Shown here one piece after another: positions 8,024 to 17,144 of a DNA stretch of 64,000 nucleotides (position 1 is the stretch's first letter; each line of letters starts with the position of its first letter). The notes beneath the pieces were generated by a model. That model saw only the letters and a program-made list of their open reading frames with translations, had not been told where the DNA came from and did no database searches. Made by a program: the position numbers and the translations under genes. The stretch covers positions 62,001 to 126,000 of the forward strand of contig JAJEAA010000029.1 of the NCBI GenBank assembly GCA_022824365.1, written 5' to 3'. Origin of the DNA: Anaerolineae bacterium (lineage in GTDB: Bacteria; Chloroflexota; Anaerolineae; Aggregatilineales; Phototrophicaceae).

Positions 8024-8494
8024 ATGGCCACTGTATTGCCGCTGGTGCTGTTTTCGGTCTGCTTGATGTTCCTGCGCGCCTGCCTGGTTACGTTGGGATT
8101 CTACAAGGAGCCGATATTATCCGCATTTCAGCGATATGGCGACGAGGTGGGTTTTAGCCCTTTGTTCGAAGCATGTGTTTGGGGGCTGGCGACGGCTTAC
8201 CTTATCTTCGTTTTGCTTGTGCCCTCATCGTTCCTCATTCTCATCGGCATATTCGCCTTTGTCCTTTTTGTAATGCTTTACTGGCGCGTTAGAGACAGTG
8301 TCATGCAGCACCCGGCGATATTCCTCCGCTTCCCGTCCTGGTATCGGGAAATCGTCGATCACACGACGCGGGAGGAGAGGCGCAAACTTTCCTATATGTG
8401 GCTGGGTCTGCCTTTGCGCACACGTCTGCTGTACAACGCGCAGCATGACGAGTTCCGCAAATGGGTGGAGTTGGTGGTGCTATCCGTATCGTAA
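8024..8494 (+). CDS. Hypothetical membrane protein
   Basis: A 156-residue protein with about three hydrophobic helices (residues ~4-25, 45-68 and 70-90), followed by a soluble, charged C-terminal tail containing 'REIVDHTTREERRKLSYMWL' and a final amphipathic stretch. No family is recognised. Codon use and composition look like those of the neighbouring genes, which supports it being real. It follows the LIC_10190-like gene closely, so the two may act together. Confidence 0.6.
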   Translation: MATVLPLVLFSVCLMFLRACLVTLGFYKEPILSAFQRYGDEVGFSPLFEACVWGLATAYLIFVLLVPSSFLILIGIFAFVLFVMLYWRVRDSVMQHPAIFLRFPSWYREIVDHTTREERRKLSYMWLGLPLRTRLLYNAQHDEFRKWVELVVLSVS

Positions 8495-8534
8495 AGGGCG
8501 GGGATAACCGCTGTTTCGTCGCCCCGACGCCAAT

Positions 8535-8563
8535 CAAAAACGGCCCACATAACATGTGAGCCG
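8535..8563 (-). terminator. Rho-independent terminator after tRNA-Gln
   Basis: On the minus strand CGGCTCACAT and ATGTGGGCCG form a ten-pair stem (one G-T pair) around a GTT loop, followed by TTTTTGATT. It lies about ten bases past the 3' end of the tRNA and should end the gltX-tRNA transcript. Confidence 0.8.
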
Positions 8564-8573
8564 CGCGTCAAAG

Positions 8574-8645
8574 CTGGGAGACCTGGACTCGAACCAGGAA
8601 TGGCGGATCCAGAGTCCGCTGTTTTGCCAATTAAACTATCTCCCA
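8574..8645 (-). tRNA. tRNA-Gln (anticodon CTG)
   Basis: A complete cloverleaf of 72 bases. Acceptor stem TGGGAGA/TCTCCCA with discriminator G; D arm with TTTAATTGGCAAAA; anticodon stem GCGGA/TCCGC enclosing CTCTGGA, giving anticodon CTG; T arm CCTGG-TTCGAGT-CCAGG. CCA is not encoded. The U1-A72 pair is typical of bacterial tRNA-Gln. It lies 91 bases downstream of gltX on the same strand, with a terminator after it. Confidence 0.95.
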
Positions 8646-8736
8646 CTATCGGACATTCATATTATCATCTCGGCTTTAGACTTTCAAGGTTTGTGGCGCG
8701 GGTTGACCCGGCGGACCCGCAACTGCCGTCAGCGCG

Positions 8737-10230
8737 TCAGTTTGTCGGTTGCGGCAGCGATTGCAGCGCCAGCTTGAGGCGGCGAACGGACTCCTCTCTT
8801 CCCAGGAGCTCCATGGTCTCAAAGGTCGGGGGCGACACCTTCTGGCCAGTTACCGCCGCGCGCAAAGTGCCAAATACCTGGCCATTCTTCAATCCCAAAT
8901 CTTTCGCCAAATGTGCTATAGCCCCATGCTGAGTGTCGGTCGAGAAATCCTCGAGGCTCTGCAAAACGGGTATGGATTCTTCCAGAACCAGGGCAGTGCT
9001 GACGCTATCCATTTTGCGCTGCAGCAAGATATCTGGGGGCGGCGCCTGGAAGGCCGTCCAATCCGCGAAGAAGAAGCCGGCCATCGGCACAACATCTTTT
9101 AGCGTCTTCAAGCGGACTTTTAAGATCGGCGCGACTTGCAGCAGATACTCATCGTCAACTGCGTAGCCGGCCTCCTGTAGCGCCGGCTTGAGCAGACGCG
9201 CAAGATCCTCAACTGTCGAAGTCTGGATGTATTGGCTATTGAGCCAGGTGAGTTTCTTGATGGGGTAGGCGCTATTGGCGGGATTTACGTTTTTCAGGTC
9301 GAAGCGTTGAATCGCTTCCTGCCGGGAAAACATTTCTCGATTGTCGCCGAAGTTCCAGCCAATATTGATCAGGAAATTGATGACCGCTTCCGGCAAGTAA
9401 CCGGCGTTGATGAATTCGTGGACGAGCACCGGCACGCTCGCGCCGGCATCGGCAAACTGTTGTTTGCGTTTGCTTAGCTTGCCCTTGCCGTTGGGATTGA
9501 GCAGCACAGGCAAATGAGCGTATTGCGGTTTCTCCCAGCCAAATGACTTCCATAATTGCAAATGCAGCGGAAAAGAGGGCAGCCATTCCACGGCGCGCGT
9601 GATGTGCGAGATCTTCATATAATGGTCATCCACGATGTGCGCAAGGTGATAAGTAGGGTAGCCGTCTGATTTCAGCAGGACAGCGTCTTGCAACTGCGCA
9701 TTGTCGAATTCAACCGTGCCTCGAATCATATCTTGGCCAGCGGTCATGCCGGTCAAGGGCATTTTGAAGCGGATAACATAAGACATTCCCTGAGCTTCCA
9801 GTTCGGCCGCCTGCTCGACCGGCGCATCGCGATAGCGCCGATCGTAGCCTTTGCCGGCGGCCCGCATTTCTTTAAGCTCGTCTGCCGTAGCGAAGCACTT
9901 GTAAGCCTGTCCCTGATCCACCAGCCATTGCGCCCAGGTTTGATATAGCGCCAGACGCTCGGACTGAATATAGGGACCAAACGCTCCGCCTTGGCGCGGA
10001 CCTTCGTCGATATCCAAGCCCAGCCAATCAAATGACTCTTCTATGAGTTCGATGGAGCCCGGGACTGTGCGCTTTTGGTCGGTGTCTTCAATGCGCAATA
10101 CGAACTGTCCGCCATGGCGGCGGGCATATAACCAGGCAAAGAGCGCGGAACGAATCCCGCCGATATGCTGCGGACCGGTCGGGCTGGGCGCGTAACGCGT
10201 TCGCACGAGCCTGTTTTGAGGTTCTGTCAA
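8737..10230 (-). CDS. gltX: Glutamate-tRNA ligase
   Basis: A ~497-residue class I aminoacyl-tRNA synthetase attaching glutamate to tRNA-Glu. The 'SPTGPQHIGGIRSALFAW' HIGH-type motif, 'RIEDTDQKRTVPGS' and the KMSKS equivalent 'KLSKRK' are all present, and the C-terminal anticodon-binding half is complete. The likely start is TTG at 10230, with GGAG eight bases upstream; a second TTG at 10236 lies too near that site. The adjoining tRNA-Gln suggests a non-discriminating enzyme that also charges tRNA-Gln for later amidation, but no gat genes are in view. Confidence 0.95.
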   Translation of the reverse strand: MTEPQNRLVRTRYAPSPTGPQHIGGIRSALFAWLYARRHGGQFVLRIEDTDQKRTVPGSIELIEESFDWLGLDIDEGPRQGGAFGPYIQSERLALYQTWAQWLVDQGQAYKCFATADELKEMRAAGKGYDRRYRDAPVEQAAELEAQGMSYVIRFKMPLTGMTAGQDMIRGTVEFDNAQLQDAVLLKSDGYPTYHLAHIVDDHYMKISHITRAVEWLPSFPLHLQLWKSFGWEKPQYAHLPVLLNPNGKGKLSKRKQQFADAGASVPVLVHEFINAGYLPEAVINFLINIGWNFGDNREMFSRQEAIQRFDLKNVNPANSAYPIKKLTWLNSQYIQTSTVEDLARLLKPALQEAGYAVDDEYLLQVAPILKVRLKTLKDVVPMAGFFFADWTAFQAPPPDILLQRKMDSVSTALVLEESIPVLQSLEDFSTDTQHGAIAHLAKDLGLKNGQVFGTLRAAVTGQKVSPPTFETMELLGREESVRRLKLALQSLPQPTN

Positions 10231-10278
10231 GATCAATTCTCCTTGCGGCGTCGAGGGCGAGCGATTTAACTTGGAGGT

Positions 10279-11382
10279 TCAGGCGTTGATGCGCCGGCGT
10301 CTGACGACGACGCTTTGTACCAAGCCGATGCCCACCATTGTGAACAGAAGCGATGTCCCGCCCGAACTGACGAAGGGCAGCGTCAAACCAGTCACCGGCA
10401 TCAGATTCAGGTTCATGCCGACGGACACGGTGGTCTGGAAGAAGATCATGGCGGCGACGCCGTAACAGATCATGCTGCCAAGCGGATCGCTTGCTTCGCG
10501 CGCTCCTTTTAATATCCGCGATAGAACGAGAGCGAACATCGCCAATAGCGCTAGGCCGCCGAGCATGCCGAACTCGTGGGCGATCACGCTGAATATAAAA
10601 TCGGTGTGCCGCACTCTCAGGAAGCGCCCCGTATTCTGGGAACCGACATAATAACCTTTGCCCAACAGCCCGCCGGAACCGATACTAATCAAAGCCTGAT
10701 TGATATTGTAATAGGCATCCGAATCAATATCAGGCGCGAGAAAGGTCTCGACGCGCGCCTGCTGATATGTCGGCAGCAAAGGAAATACAATAATCAGGAT
10801 GATCAAACCGGCGCTGATAAAGAGCATAATATGCTTGACGCGCAGGCCGGCGGACCAGACAATGACAGCCCAGATCACCAGAAAGACTATCGTGGTGCCG
10901 AGGTCTGGCTGGTCAAAAATGAAAGCCGCCGGGATAGCCATATGCAGCATCGTTTTGAAGACCGTGCTTAGCTTGTCCAATTGCAAATAGCGCCCGGCAA
11001 CGTATTGGGACAAGGTAACAATCAAGATGATTTTGCCGATTTCCGATGGCTGAATGCGAATGCCGACATTTAGCCAGCGAGTGGCGCCGCCCGCGCCTTC
11101 AACACCGAAGAAGCGGACCAGGATCAAAAGAAACACCATCAAGGCGTATAGCCAGGGGCTAACCCCGCCCAGCAGCCGATAATCTATCGCGGCAATCACT
11201 ATGGCGACAGTGAACCCGATTAGCGCGTAATTGATCTGGTCCGGCACTCGGCTGATGATGTCGTCGTCTATGGCGTCCTGCGTTGCGCTGTCGATCATCA
11301 GGATGCCGAAAACCACCAGCGCCACCGTGCCGGCAAACAGCACATAATCAAATCGACGGAAGATGTTCAGGCTTTCGGTCAT
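10279..11382 (-). CDS. rodA: Rod-shape determining peptidoglycan polymerase RodA
   Basis: A 367-residue SEDS-family membrane protein with about ten helices. RodA polymerises lipid II into glycan strands and works with PBP2 in the elongasome. Family signs include 'GATRWLNVGIRIQPSEIGKI', 'HTDFIFSVIAHEFGMLGG' and the C-terminal 'NLMPVTGLTLPFVSSGGTSLL'. It is last in the mre-mrd-min cluster, separated from minE by 166 bases that contain a TATAAT (11420-11415 on this strand), so it may also have its own promoter. Assigned RodA rather than FtsW by cluster context. Confidence 0.92.
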   Translation of the reverse strand: MTESLNIFRRFDYVLFAGTVALVVFGILMIDSATQDAIDDDIISRVPDQINYALIGFTVAIVIAAIDYRLLGGVSPWLYALMVFLLILVRFFGVEGAGGATRWLNVGIRIQPSEIGKIILIVTLSQYVAGRYLQLDKLSTVFKTMLHMAIPAAFIFDQPDLGTTIVFLVIWAVIVWSAGLRVKHIMLFISAGLIILIIVFPLLPTYQQARVETFLAPDIDSDAYYNINQALISIGSGGLLGKGYYVGSQNTGRFLRVRHTDFIFSVIAHEFGMLGGLALLAMFALVLSRILKGAREASDPLGSMICYGVAAMIFFQTTVSVGMNLNLMPVTGLTLPFVSSGGTSLLFTMVGIGLVQSVVVRRRRINA

Positions 11383-11414
11383 GAAAGTCGCTCAGGATTC
11401 GCCATTGTCCGGCA

Positions 11415-11443
11415 ATTATACTGAACATCGGCGCTACAGACAG
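11415..11443 (-). promoter_or_regulatory. Possible internal promoter of rodA
   Basis: On the minus strand a weak CTGTCT is followed after 17 bases by a perfect TATAAT, about 30 bases ahead of the rodA ATG. The -35 is a poor match. Confidence 0.35.
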
Positions 11444-11548
11444 GGTAAGGGAAAACGACAGACTGCGCGCAAGGCGGCCACACAAATTAACATCCCAAGC
11501 GGCTATATGTGTTGAGGGACCGCGCGCCTTGGCAAGGTCGACCTGAGT

Positions 11549-11995
11549 CTAGCGCTTGTCATCATCCTTGGGCGTATCATCGTCGCGCTTATCCACGGCC
11601 GGGCCTTTGTCGTCTTCTTCAGCATCCTCGGCGCTCGCGTCAGCCGGTTCGTCTTTATCGACCTTGCCGGCGCCATTGGACCCGGCGTCTGTGGCGACAG
11701 CGGCGACCGGCTCCGGCTTTAGATTTTCGGATTTGTATGTTTCGTTGACGATAGGAATTTCAGCCACCAGCTTGCTGTGCATTCGGTCTCTTTGCTCCAG
11801 AGCGATTTCTACTCGCTCCTGGTCAACCGCCAAATACTTCACGATCACCGCAAGGATCTCTTTCTTCATCTCTTCGGCTCGTTCAGGCGGCAGGTTGATG
11901 CGGTCATGCTGCAAGACAAAGTGAAGTCGATTCTTTGCGGTGGCGCCGCTTCCTCGCTTTGTACGCCCGAAAAGTCGATTCAATAAGCTGGTCAT
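11549..11995 (-). CDS. minE: Cell division topological specificity factor MinE, with acidic C-terminal extension
   Basis: A 148-residue protein, longer than the usual ~85-90. Residues 1-90 are a normal MinE: an N-terminal membrane-binding/anti-MinCD segment 'AKNRLHFVLQHDR', then 'MKKEILAVIVKYLAVDQERVEIAL' of the topology domain. MinE drives MinD off the membrane and keeps division at midcell. From about residue 92 there is an Asp/Glu/Ala/Lys-rich, presumably disordered tail. AAGGA stands before the ATG; it follows minD by 54 bases. Confidence 0.88.
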   Translation of the reverse strand: MTSLLNRLFGRTKRGSGATAKNRLHFVLQHDRINLPPERAEEMKKEILAVIVKYLAVDQERVEIALEQRDRMHSKLVAEIPIVNETYKSENLKPEPVAAVATDAGSNGAGKVDKDEPADASAEDAEEDDKGPAVDKRDDDTPKDDDKR

Positions 11996-12049
11996 GGGAA
12001 ATTCCTTTGCTGATGGTTGCTGCTGCTCTGGTCTGGCGTCGCTTGTGAT

Positions 12050-12847
12050 CTACCGCCCATCGAGAAATCTGACTAGGCGCTGAAACAATCCGGGATTATC
12101 GTCTAGGTTCATGAAAGGCACGTCTTCGCCCGTCAGGCGCCTCGCGACATTGTTGAATGCCATGCCGGCTTTCGAATCCATATTGAGCGTCACTGGTATC
12201 CCGCTGTTTGACGCCGATAGAACGAGTTCATCTTCTGGTATGATGCCGATGATCTTCAGTCCCAAAATATCGTATACATCGTCCGACGAGAGCATTTCAC
12301 CTTTCTTGACCAGATCCGGCTTCAATCGATTGATGATTAACCGCCCCGGTCCCTTGTCCGCCGCTTCGATCAAACCGGTGATGCGGTCGGCATCGCGCAC
12401 GGCCGAGACTTCCGGGTTCGTCACGATTAGCACTTCGTCGGCCGGCTCCAGAGCATTGCGAAAACCACGCTCGATGCCCGCTGGCGAATCGATAATCACG
12501 TAGTCAAAGTCTTCACGCAATTCATCAGTCAGCTTCACCATATCTTCCGGGCTGACCGCCATTTTGTCCCGCGTTTGCGCCGCCGGGATAAGAAACAAGT
12601 CTTCAAACTTCTTGTGCTTAATCATGCTCTGCCGGAGCTTGCTACGGCCTTCTACGATATCGACCAGATCGTAAACGATGCGATTCTCCAAGCCCATGAT
12701 CACATCAAGATTGCGCAAACCGATATCGGCGTCAATCACGACCACTTTCTTGCCCAGGCTCGCCAGGGATATTCCAAGATTGGCTGTGGCGGTTGTCTTG
12801 CCGACGCCTCCCTTGCCCGATGAAATCGTTACAACTTTCCCTGCCAT
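12050..12847 (-). CDS. minD: Septum site-determining ATPase MinD
   Basis: A 265-residue ParA/MinD-type ATPase of normal length. The deviant Walker A 'SGKGGVGKTTATANLG' includes the signature Lys, Walker B-like 'YVIIDSPAGIE' is present, and the C terminus ends in an amphipathic membrane-targeting helix ('GLFQRLVRFL'). MinD recruits MinC to the membrane to block FtsZ away from midcell and is stimulated by MinE. AAGGAAG lies just before the ATG; the gap to minC is 18 bases. Confidence 0.96.
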   Translation of the reverse strand: MAGKVVTISSGKGGVGKTTATANLGISLASLGKKVVVIDADIGLRNLDVIMGLENRIVYDLVDIVEGRSKLRQSMIKHKKFEDLFLIPAAQTRDKMAVSPEDMVKLTDELREDFDYVIIDSPAGIERGFRNALEPADEVLIVTNPEVSAVRDADRITGLIEAADKGPGRLIINRLKPDLVKKGEMLSSDDVYDILGLKIIGIIPEDELVLSASNSGIPVTLNMDSKAGMAFNNVARRLTGEDVPFMNLDDNPGLFQRLVRFLDGR

Positions 12848-12865
12848 TCGGCTTCCTTTCTCGGT

Positions 12866-13567
12866 TTACTCCCTGGCTTCGACAATGATCTGGTTGTCGC
12901 GTATCCTGGCAACTTCCGGCACGACCCTCTTTCGCTTGCCGGGCGGGGATGTCACAACATGGCTCGCGATCCGCAATTGACTGGGGCTCATATCCAGAGC
13001 GCAGACGATGGCGGATTCATCGCCAATCACCCCGGCATGCGCGTATCCTCGCAGCTTGCCCCAGACGACGATATCGCCCGCGGCGATAACTTTAGCGCCC
13101 GGGTTGACATCGCCGTATATGACGACATGTCCGTCGCTATGGATCGTCCGGCCCGAGCGCAGCGTGCGCCGGAACATCGTGCCATAAGTTCCCGTCTCTT
13201 CCGGGTTGACCGGCGCCGTCTCTTGAACATCCGCCTGCTTCGAGGGCGGCGGCGCGCCAGACTCGCCATTTTTTTTAGTCGGCACCTTCAGCGCGGCTGC
13301 GGAATTCCTGGTGGTATCGCTTTCGCTCAAGACCAGGCTGAGCTTCAAACCGCGGCGTTCTAGCAACGCTTTCAATGAACTCAACTCATATTTTGGCACG
13401 GGCCTCGCACCGAGTTCAATCGTAATATTGGCGCCGTTATAAAAATCGGACTGTTCATCAATGCGGGCGGCGAGTTGATCTGTGACCGATTGCCATTTCT
13501 CGGTCGTGCTTAGCGCGATCAGCAAGCCATCGTTAACGCCTTTGATCGCAATCAATTCTTCTTGCAT
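12866..13567 (-). CDS. minC: Septum site-determining protein MinC
   Basis: A 233-residue FtsZ-assembly inhibitor. The N-terminal domain (residues ~5-95) is followed by a Pro/Lys/Glu linker and a right-handed beta-helix C-terminal domain with the recognisable 'RTLRSGRTIHSDGHVVIYGDVNPGA' and 'GDIVVWGKLRGYAHAG' runs that bind MinD. First gene of min, 18 bases ahead of minD. A promoter candidate lies 40-70 bases upstream. Confidence 0.93.
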   Translation of the reverse strand: MQEELIAIKGVNDGLLIALSTTEKWQSVTDQLAARIDEQSDFYNGANITIELGARPVPKYELSSLKALLERRGLKLSLVLSESDTTRNSAAALKVPTKKNGESGAPPPSKQADVQETAPVNPEETGTYGTMFRRTLRSGRTIHSDGHVVIYGDVNPGAKVIAAGDIVVWGKLRGYAHAGVIGDESAIVCALDMSPSQLRIASHVVTSPPGKRKRVVPEVARIRDNQIIVEARE

Positions 13568-13606
13568 GCGAAATCACACCAAAATCAACTCGCGGCAGCT
13601 AAAGCG

Positions 13607-13635
13607 ACATAATGTCTAATATACTCGGATTTCAA
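13607..13635 (-). promoter_or_regulatory. Promoter candidate for minCDE
   Basis: Minus strand TTGAAA (13635-13630), 17-base spacer, TTATGT (13612-13607), 40 bases before the minC ATG. It would allow min expression apart from the upstream mre genes. Confidence 0.45.
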
Positions 13636-13738
13636 ATCTTCGCTTGATGTCCGCGCCTGCAAAATCGAACATTGGCTATCAGTCTGGCAGCAATATTCGA
13701 CAAGGGACGAAACTGGATTTCCGAAGCGGGCGCGTCGC

Positions 13739-14836
13739 TTATGAGTTTAAGATGTTGATTAGGAGAAGCGCCGGAACGATGAAGTAAAATGCCGAGATGA
13801 TATGAATCCACAATCCGAAATCATTTTCGAGCGACTTGTTTGCCCACTGCCCGAAAGTGTTGACCGCGTAAGTCATCCAGATCACTTGAATGGTCGTTAA
13901 CGGCAGCAACAGAATCTCGCGATGCAAGCCAACGTACACCAGCCCAAAAAACGCGTAGGCTGCGTAGGCGATCATGGTCACCACGCCTAATGGCGGATAC
14001 CAGCGGGATAGCCGCGCCAGACCGATGACCCCAAGCGCGATACCAACAATGCTGAATTGGGCGATGATCAGCTCGCCCAGTTCAATCCAGCGGCTCGCCT
14101 CGCGCCAGGCAAGCAAGTCCATATCGGCGGCCTGCGGCAACAAATACGCCCGAATCAACAGAAGAAACCCGCCGAAGACGATCACAACGACGGTGAACCA
14201 GTACCAAGCCGGCAGCTTGGCGTGAGACAGAAACAAAGCCAACACGATCGCAGGCGCGAATAACGTCACCAACGGGTCGTTCAGCGCGCCTATGACGAAA
14301 AGAAAAAGCAATCCGAGAGTATGAACGGGCTTGGGCGCTGAGGCCGGTTTAATGCCGGGTCTCGGGTTGGTGAGCAGGATCATATCCACCAGCAGATAGA
14401 GCAACCAGGCGGTCGCCAAGCCGGTAAGCCGCAAGCTTGGAGCGACGCCGAATTGATTCCAGAAGATTAGCAGGAATACCGTGACGCCGAAGCCTATGCC
14501 GAGGTCGCGCCGCCGGAGCAGCATTGAAGCGAGCAACATCACCGCCAGCGCGACGATAGCGGCGATCACGATCGTCCCCGGCTGTGACTCGTTGCCGCCG
14601 GTTTGTGACCAGAACAATGGACATAGCGCAAGCGTAAGTCCGCCAGCTGTCGAGGCGACGAAACCCATAGGCCGCATGCTGGCGGTGACGCCCAGGATCG
14701 CCAGCGCGAGACCGCTGGCCCGCGCTATTGGCGTGGCGCCGACATATAAAAGCAACAGCCAGGACAGGCTGGCCGCGATGAAAGCCGGGCTCCACTGCCG
14801 CAACAGGTTGCGCTGCGCCGTCGAAAGACGCTGCAT
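13739..14836 (-). CDS. Unknown polytopic membrane protein within the elongation cluster
   Basis: A 365-residue protein made almost wholly of hydrophobic helices, about ten to eleven, with no recognised catalytic motif. It starts one base after the mrdA stop codon with GAGG six bases before the ATG, so it is very likely translated from the same mRNA as PBP2. Its placement between mrdA and minC suggests a role in wall growth or envelope assembly, but this is only context. A longer form overlapping mrdA by 53 bases is possible and less likely. Confidence 0.75.
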   Translation of the reverse strand: MQRLSTAQRNLLRQWSPAFIAASLSWLLLLYVGATPIARASGLALAILGVTASMRPMGFVASTAGGLTLALCPLFWSQTGGNESQPGTIVIAAIVALAVMLLASMLLRRRDLGIGFGVTVFLLIFWNQFGVAPSLRLTGLATAWLLYLLVDMILLTNPRPGIKPASAPKPVHTLGLLFLFVIGALNDPLVTLFAPAIVLALFLSHAKLPAWYWFTVVVIVFGGFLLLIRAYLLPQAADMDLLAWREASRWIELGELIIAQFSIVGIALGVIGLARLSRWYPPLGVVTMIAYAAYAFFGLVYVGLHREILLLPLTTIQVIWMTYAVNTFGQWANKSLENDFGLWIHIISAFYFIVPALLLINILNS

Positions 14837-14837
14837 C

Positions 14838-17144
14838 TTATGCCTCGCTCGCCGCTGAAAAGATGTCGCGCCTGCTTTCCCCGCGCTCAACCTGAAGACG
14901 ATAATATTCTTCCATCACTTTACGCACTATCGGCAAGGCAGTTAACGAGCCCTCGCCGCCGTTGTACACGAAGGCGATGATGATGATCTCCGGGTCATCA
15001 TAAGGGGCGTATCCGGTATACCAGGCATGCGACGGCCATTGTCCCGGGACACATAAATTCAGCGGACGGGCGACATCATCGCAATATTCGGCGGTGCCGG
15101 TTTTTCCCGCGACCTCGACATAGGGCAGAGCCGCCGGTTGCGCCGTCCCGCCTTCCGCGACAACAGCAGCCCTCATGCCTCGGCGAACCAGGTTCAGCGA
15201 ATCATGCGAGACAAATGGGGGGATGTACGGTTCGCTGGCGGCGCGAAACCGCACCGATTGACAGACAGAGCCGTTGAAGCTGTAGTTGAGCGGGATATGG
15301 ATGCGATAGGTCTGCAAGTCTTCGATTCCCGGATCCGGATTTAAGTCAACCGTATTGCGATAGCCTTCCGGGTCACAGCGATTGGGATCGTACCACTGCG
15401 AGTTCGGCTCACAGATACAAGCCAGGCTGGATTCTCGCTTCATCAGCATATCTTCCAGCAGCAGCAGCGTTAGCTCAGCGTCCGGCTCCATCATCTCCCG
15501 ATTGATCGTGCGCAAGACATGCGGCTTGAACGGCTCAATAACCTGCCGTTCTTCGTCAAGGAATTCACGTATGATAGTTGGCTGATAGAGGATTCCGCCG
15601 TTAATAGTGGCGGCGACGGAAGAGATCAATTGCAGCGGTGTTACGTTCACATAGCCCTGGCCAAAGGCGGCGTTATAAGTGTCGCCGGTGGACCAGCTTT
15701 CGCCCTCGTTACGGCGCTTCCAATCCGGGTCAGGCATGCGATTTGGATTCTCAAATGGCAGTTCAATCCCGAGCTCGCTGCCGATGCCGAAGGCTGTACC
15801 GTAGCGAAAGAGATCGTCGATGCCCAAACCGCCGGGCCGAATCGTGAACGCCGAGAGATTAGGGTTGCCGCCGCCGATCTGATAGAAATAGACATCGCAA
15901 CTCCAGGCGATGCCGTTGATCATATTGACGCGGCCATGCCCCGTGCGCAGCCAGCATACGAATCGTTGCGAGGCGGCGCGATCATTGGGCGCATAGCGGT
16001 TCTCCACCAGGATCTGCCCTTCGTCCAGCAGCAGCGTATTCGGGTCAATCATGTCTTCTTCCAGCACCGCCGCTGCCGTGATGACTTTCCAGACCGACCC
16101 CGGCGGATATTTGCTCTTGATGGTATTGTTCACCAGGGGCCGCAAAGGGTCGTTGGCGATTTCCAGGAAATACTCGCCATCAATCGCGCGAGCGAATCGC
16201 GAATTGTCATAGCTGGGATAACTAACCAGGACCAGGACTTCGCCCGTGCGCGGGTCAATGGCGATAACATCGCCTTGCCGGGATACGTCTCGTCCAGCGG
16301 CTGTGTTTAGTTCTTCCAGTTGATTGATCAGCGCCTGTTGCGCGAATGCCTGTAGCGCCGTGTCTATGGTTAACCGTACATTTTGGCCGGGGATTGGTTC
16401 AACCTGATCAATTACTCTGACCACCTCGCCAGCGACATCAACCTCACGCAAGACCGAGCCACGCTCGCCCGCAAGCTGGCTCTCCAAATATCGCTCGACG
16501 CCTTCATATCCGATCCGGTCAAAAGCCGGATTATAGCCCTGCGCTTCCAGTTCCTCAGCGGTCTCTGCCGGTATCGGTCCCATGTAGCCGATGATATGCG
16601 TCGTCAACTGGCCTGTGGGGTACTCCCGCACAGCTACCGGCTCCACATCGACGCCGGACATGTAGATTCTCTCTTCCAGAATCTGCATCGCCGCCAACTG
16701 CGGCACGTCTTGAGCGACAATGACCGGGCTGAAGGGTTCAATACCAGCGCCTTCTTCCACCAGTTCCTGGATACTGCGAACGAATTGACTGGACTGTTCC
16801 GCGATTTCTCGCGTCGGGGGCACGCCAACCAAGGCCGACAGCCGGTTATAGACTGCCAGCTCCTCCTCTTCGCCGCCCGGCAACTGCGCCGGAATGATGG
16901 TGACGTTGAAAGCCGGCACATTGAAGGCAAGCCGCTGATCATAACGGTCGAAGATTGCGCCGCGGCGCGCGGCAATTGGCAGGGTCTTCAGCCGATTTTC
17001 GTTCGCTCTGTCTTGAAATTCATTGTGCTGCAAGATTTGCAACTCATACATGCGGATGCCAAAGATGAGAAAGACAGCGAATATCACCGCTTGGAAAAAG
17101 GTCAAGCGCCAGGTCTGAAATGGAGTCAGCCGGTTGGATTTCAC
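14838..17144 (-). CDS. mrdA: Penicillin-binding protein 2 (elongation transpeptidase)
   Basis: A 768-residue class B PBP: short cytoplasmic N terminus, one membrane helix (~15-30), a dimerisation/pedestal domain, then the transpeptidase. The active-site 'SVWK' tetrad (SxxK) lies near residue 350 and the 'KTGT' box near residue 683. It cross-links new peptidoglycan with RodA. Eight cysteines occur in the extracytoplasmic domain (near residues 395, 415, 573, 575, 589, 626, 688 and 697), part of them in an insertion before KTG, which is unusual and suggests disulphides. The start overlaps the mreD stop as ATGA. Confidence 0.93.
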   Translation of the reverse strand: MKSNRLTPFQTWRLTFFQAVIFAVFLIFGIRMYELQILQHNEFQDRANENRLKTLPIAARRGAIFDRYDQRLAFNVPAFNVTIIPAQLPGGEEEELAVYNRLSALVGVPPTREIAEQSSQFVRSIQELVEEGAGIEPFSPVIVAQDVPQLAAMQILEERIYMSGVDVEPVAVREYPTGQLTTHIIGYMGPIPAETAEELEAQGYNPAFDRIGYEGVERYLESQLAGERGSVLREVDVAGEVVRVIDQVEPIPGQNVRLTIDTALQAFAQQALINQLEELNTAAGRDVSRQGDVIAIDPRTGEVLVLVSYPSYDNSRFARAIDGEYFLEIANDPLRPLVNNTIKSKYPPGSVWKVITAAAVLEEDMIDPNTLLLDEGQILVENRYAPNDRAASQRFVCWLRTGHGRVNMINGIAWSCDVYFYQIGGGNPNLSAFTIRPGGLGIDDLFRYGTAFGIGSELGIELPFENPNRMPDPDWKRRNEGESWSTGDTYNAAFGQGYVNVTPLQLISSVAATINGGILYQPTIIREFLDEERQVIEPFKPHVLRTINREMMEPDAELTLLLLEDMLMKRESSLACICEPNSQWYDPNRCDPEGYRNTVDLNPDPGIEDLQTYRIHIPLNYSFNGSVCQSVRFRAASEPYIPPFVSHDSLNLVRRGMRAAVVAEGGTAQPAALPYVEVAGKTGTAEYCDDVARPLNLCVPGQWPSHAWYTGYAPYDDPEIIIIAFVYNGGEGSLTALPIVRKVMEEYYRLQVERGESRRDIFSAASEA

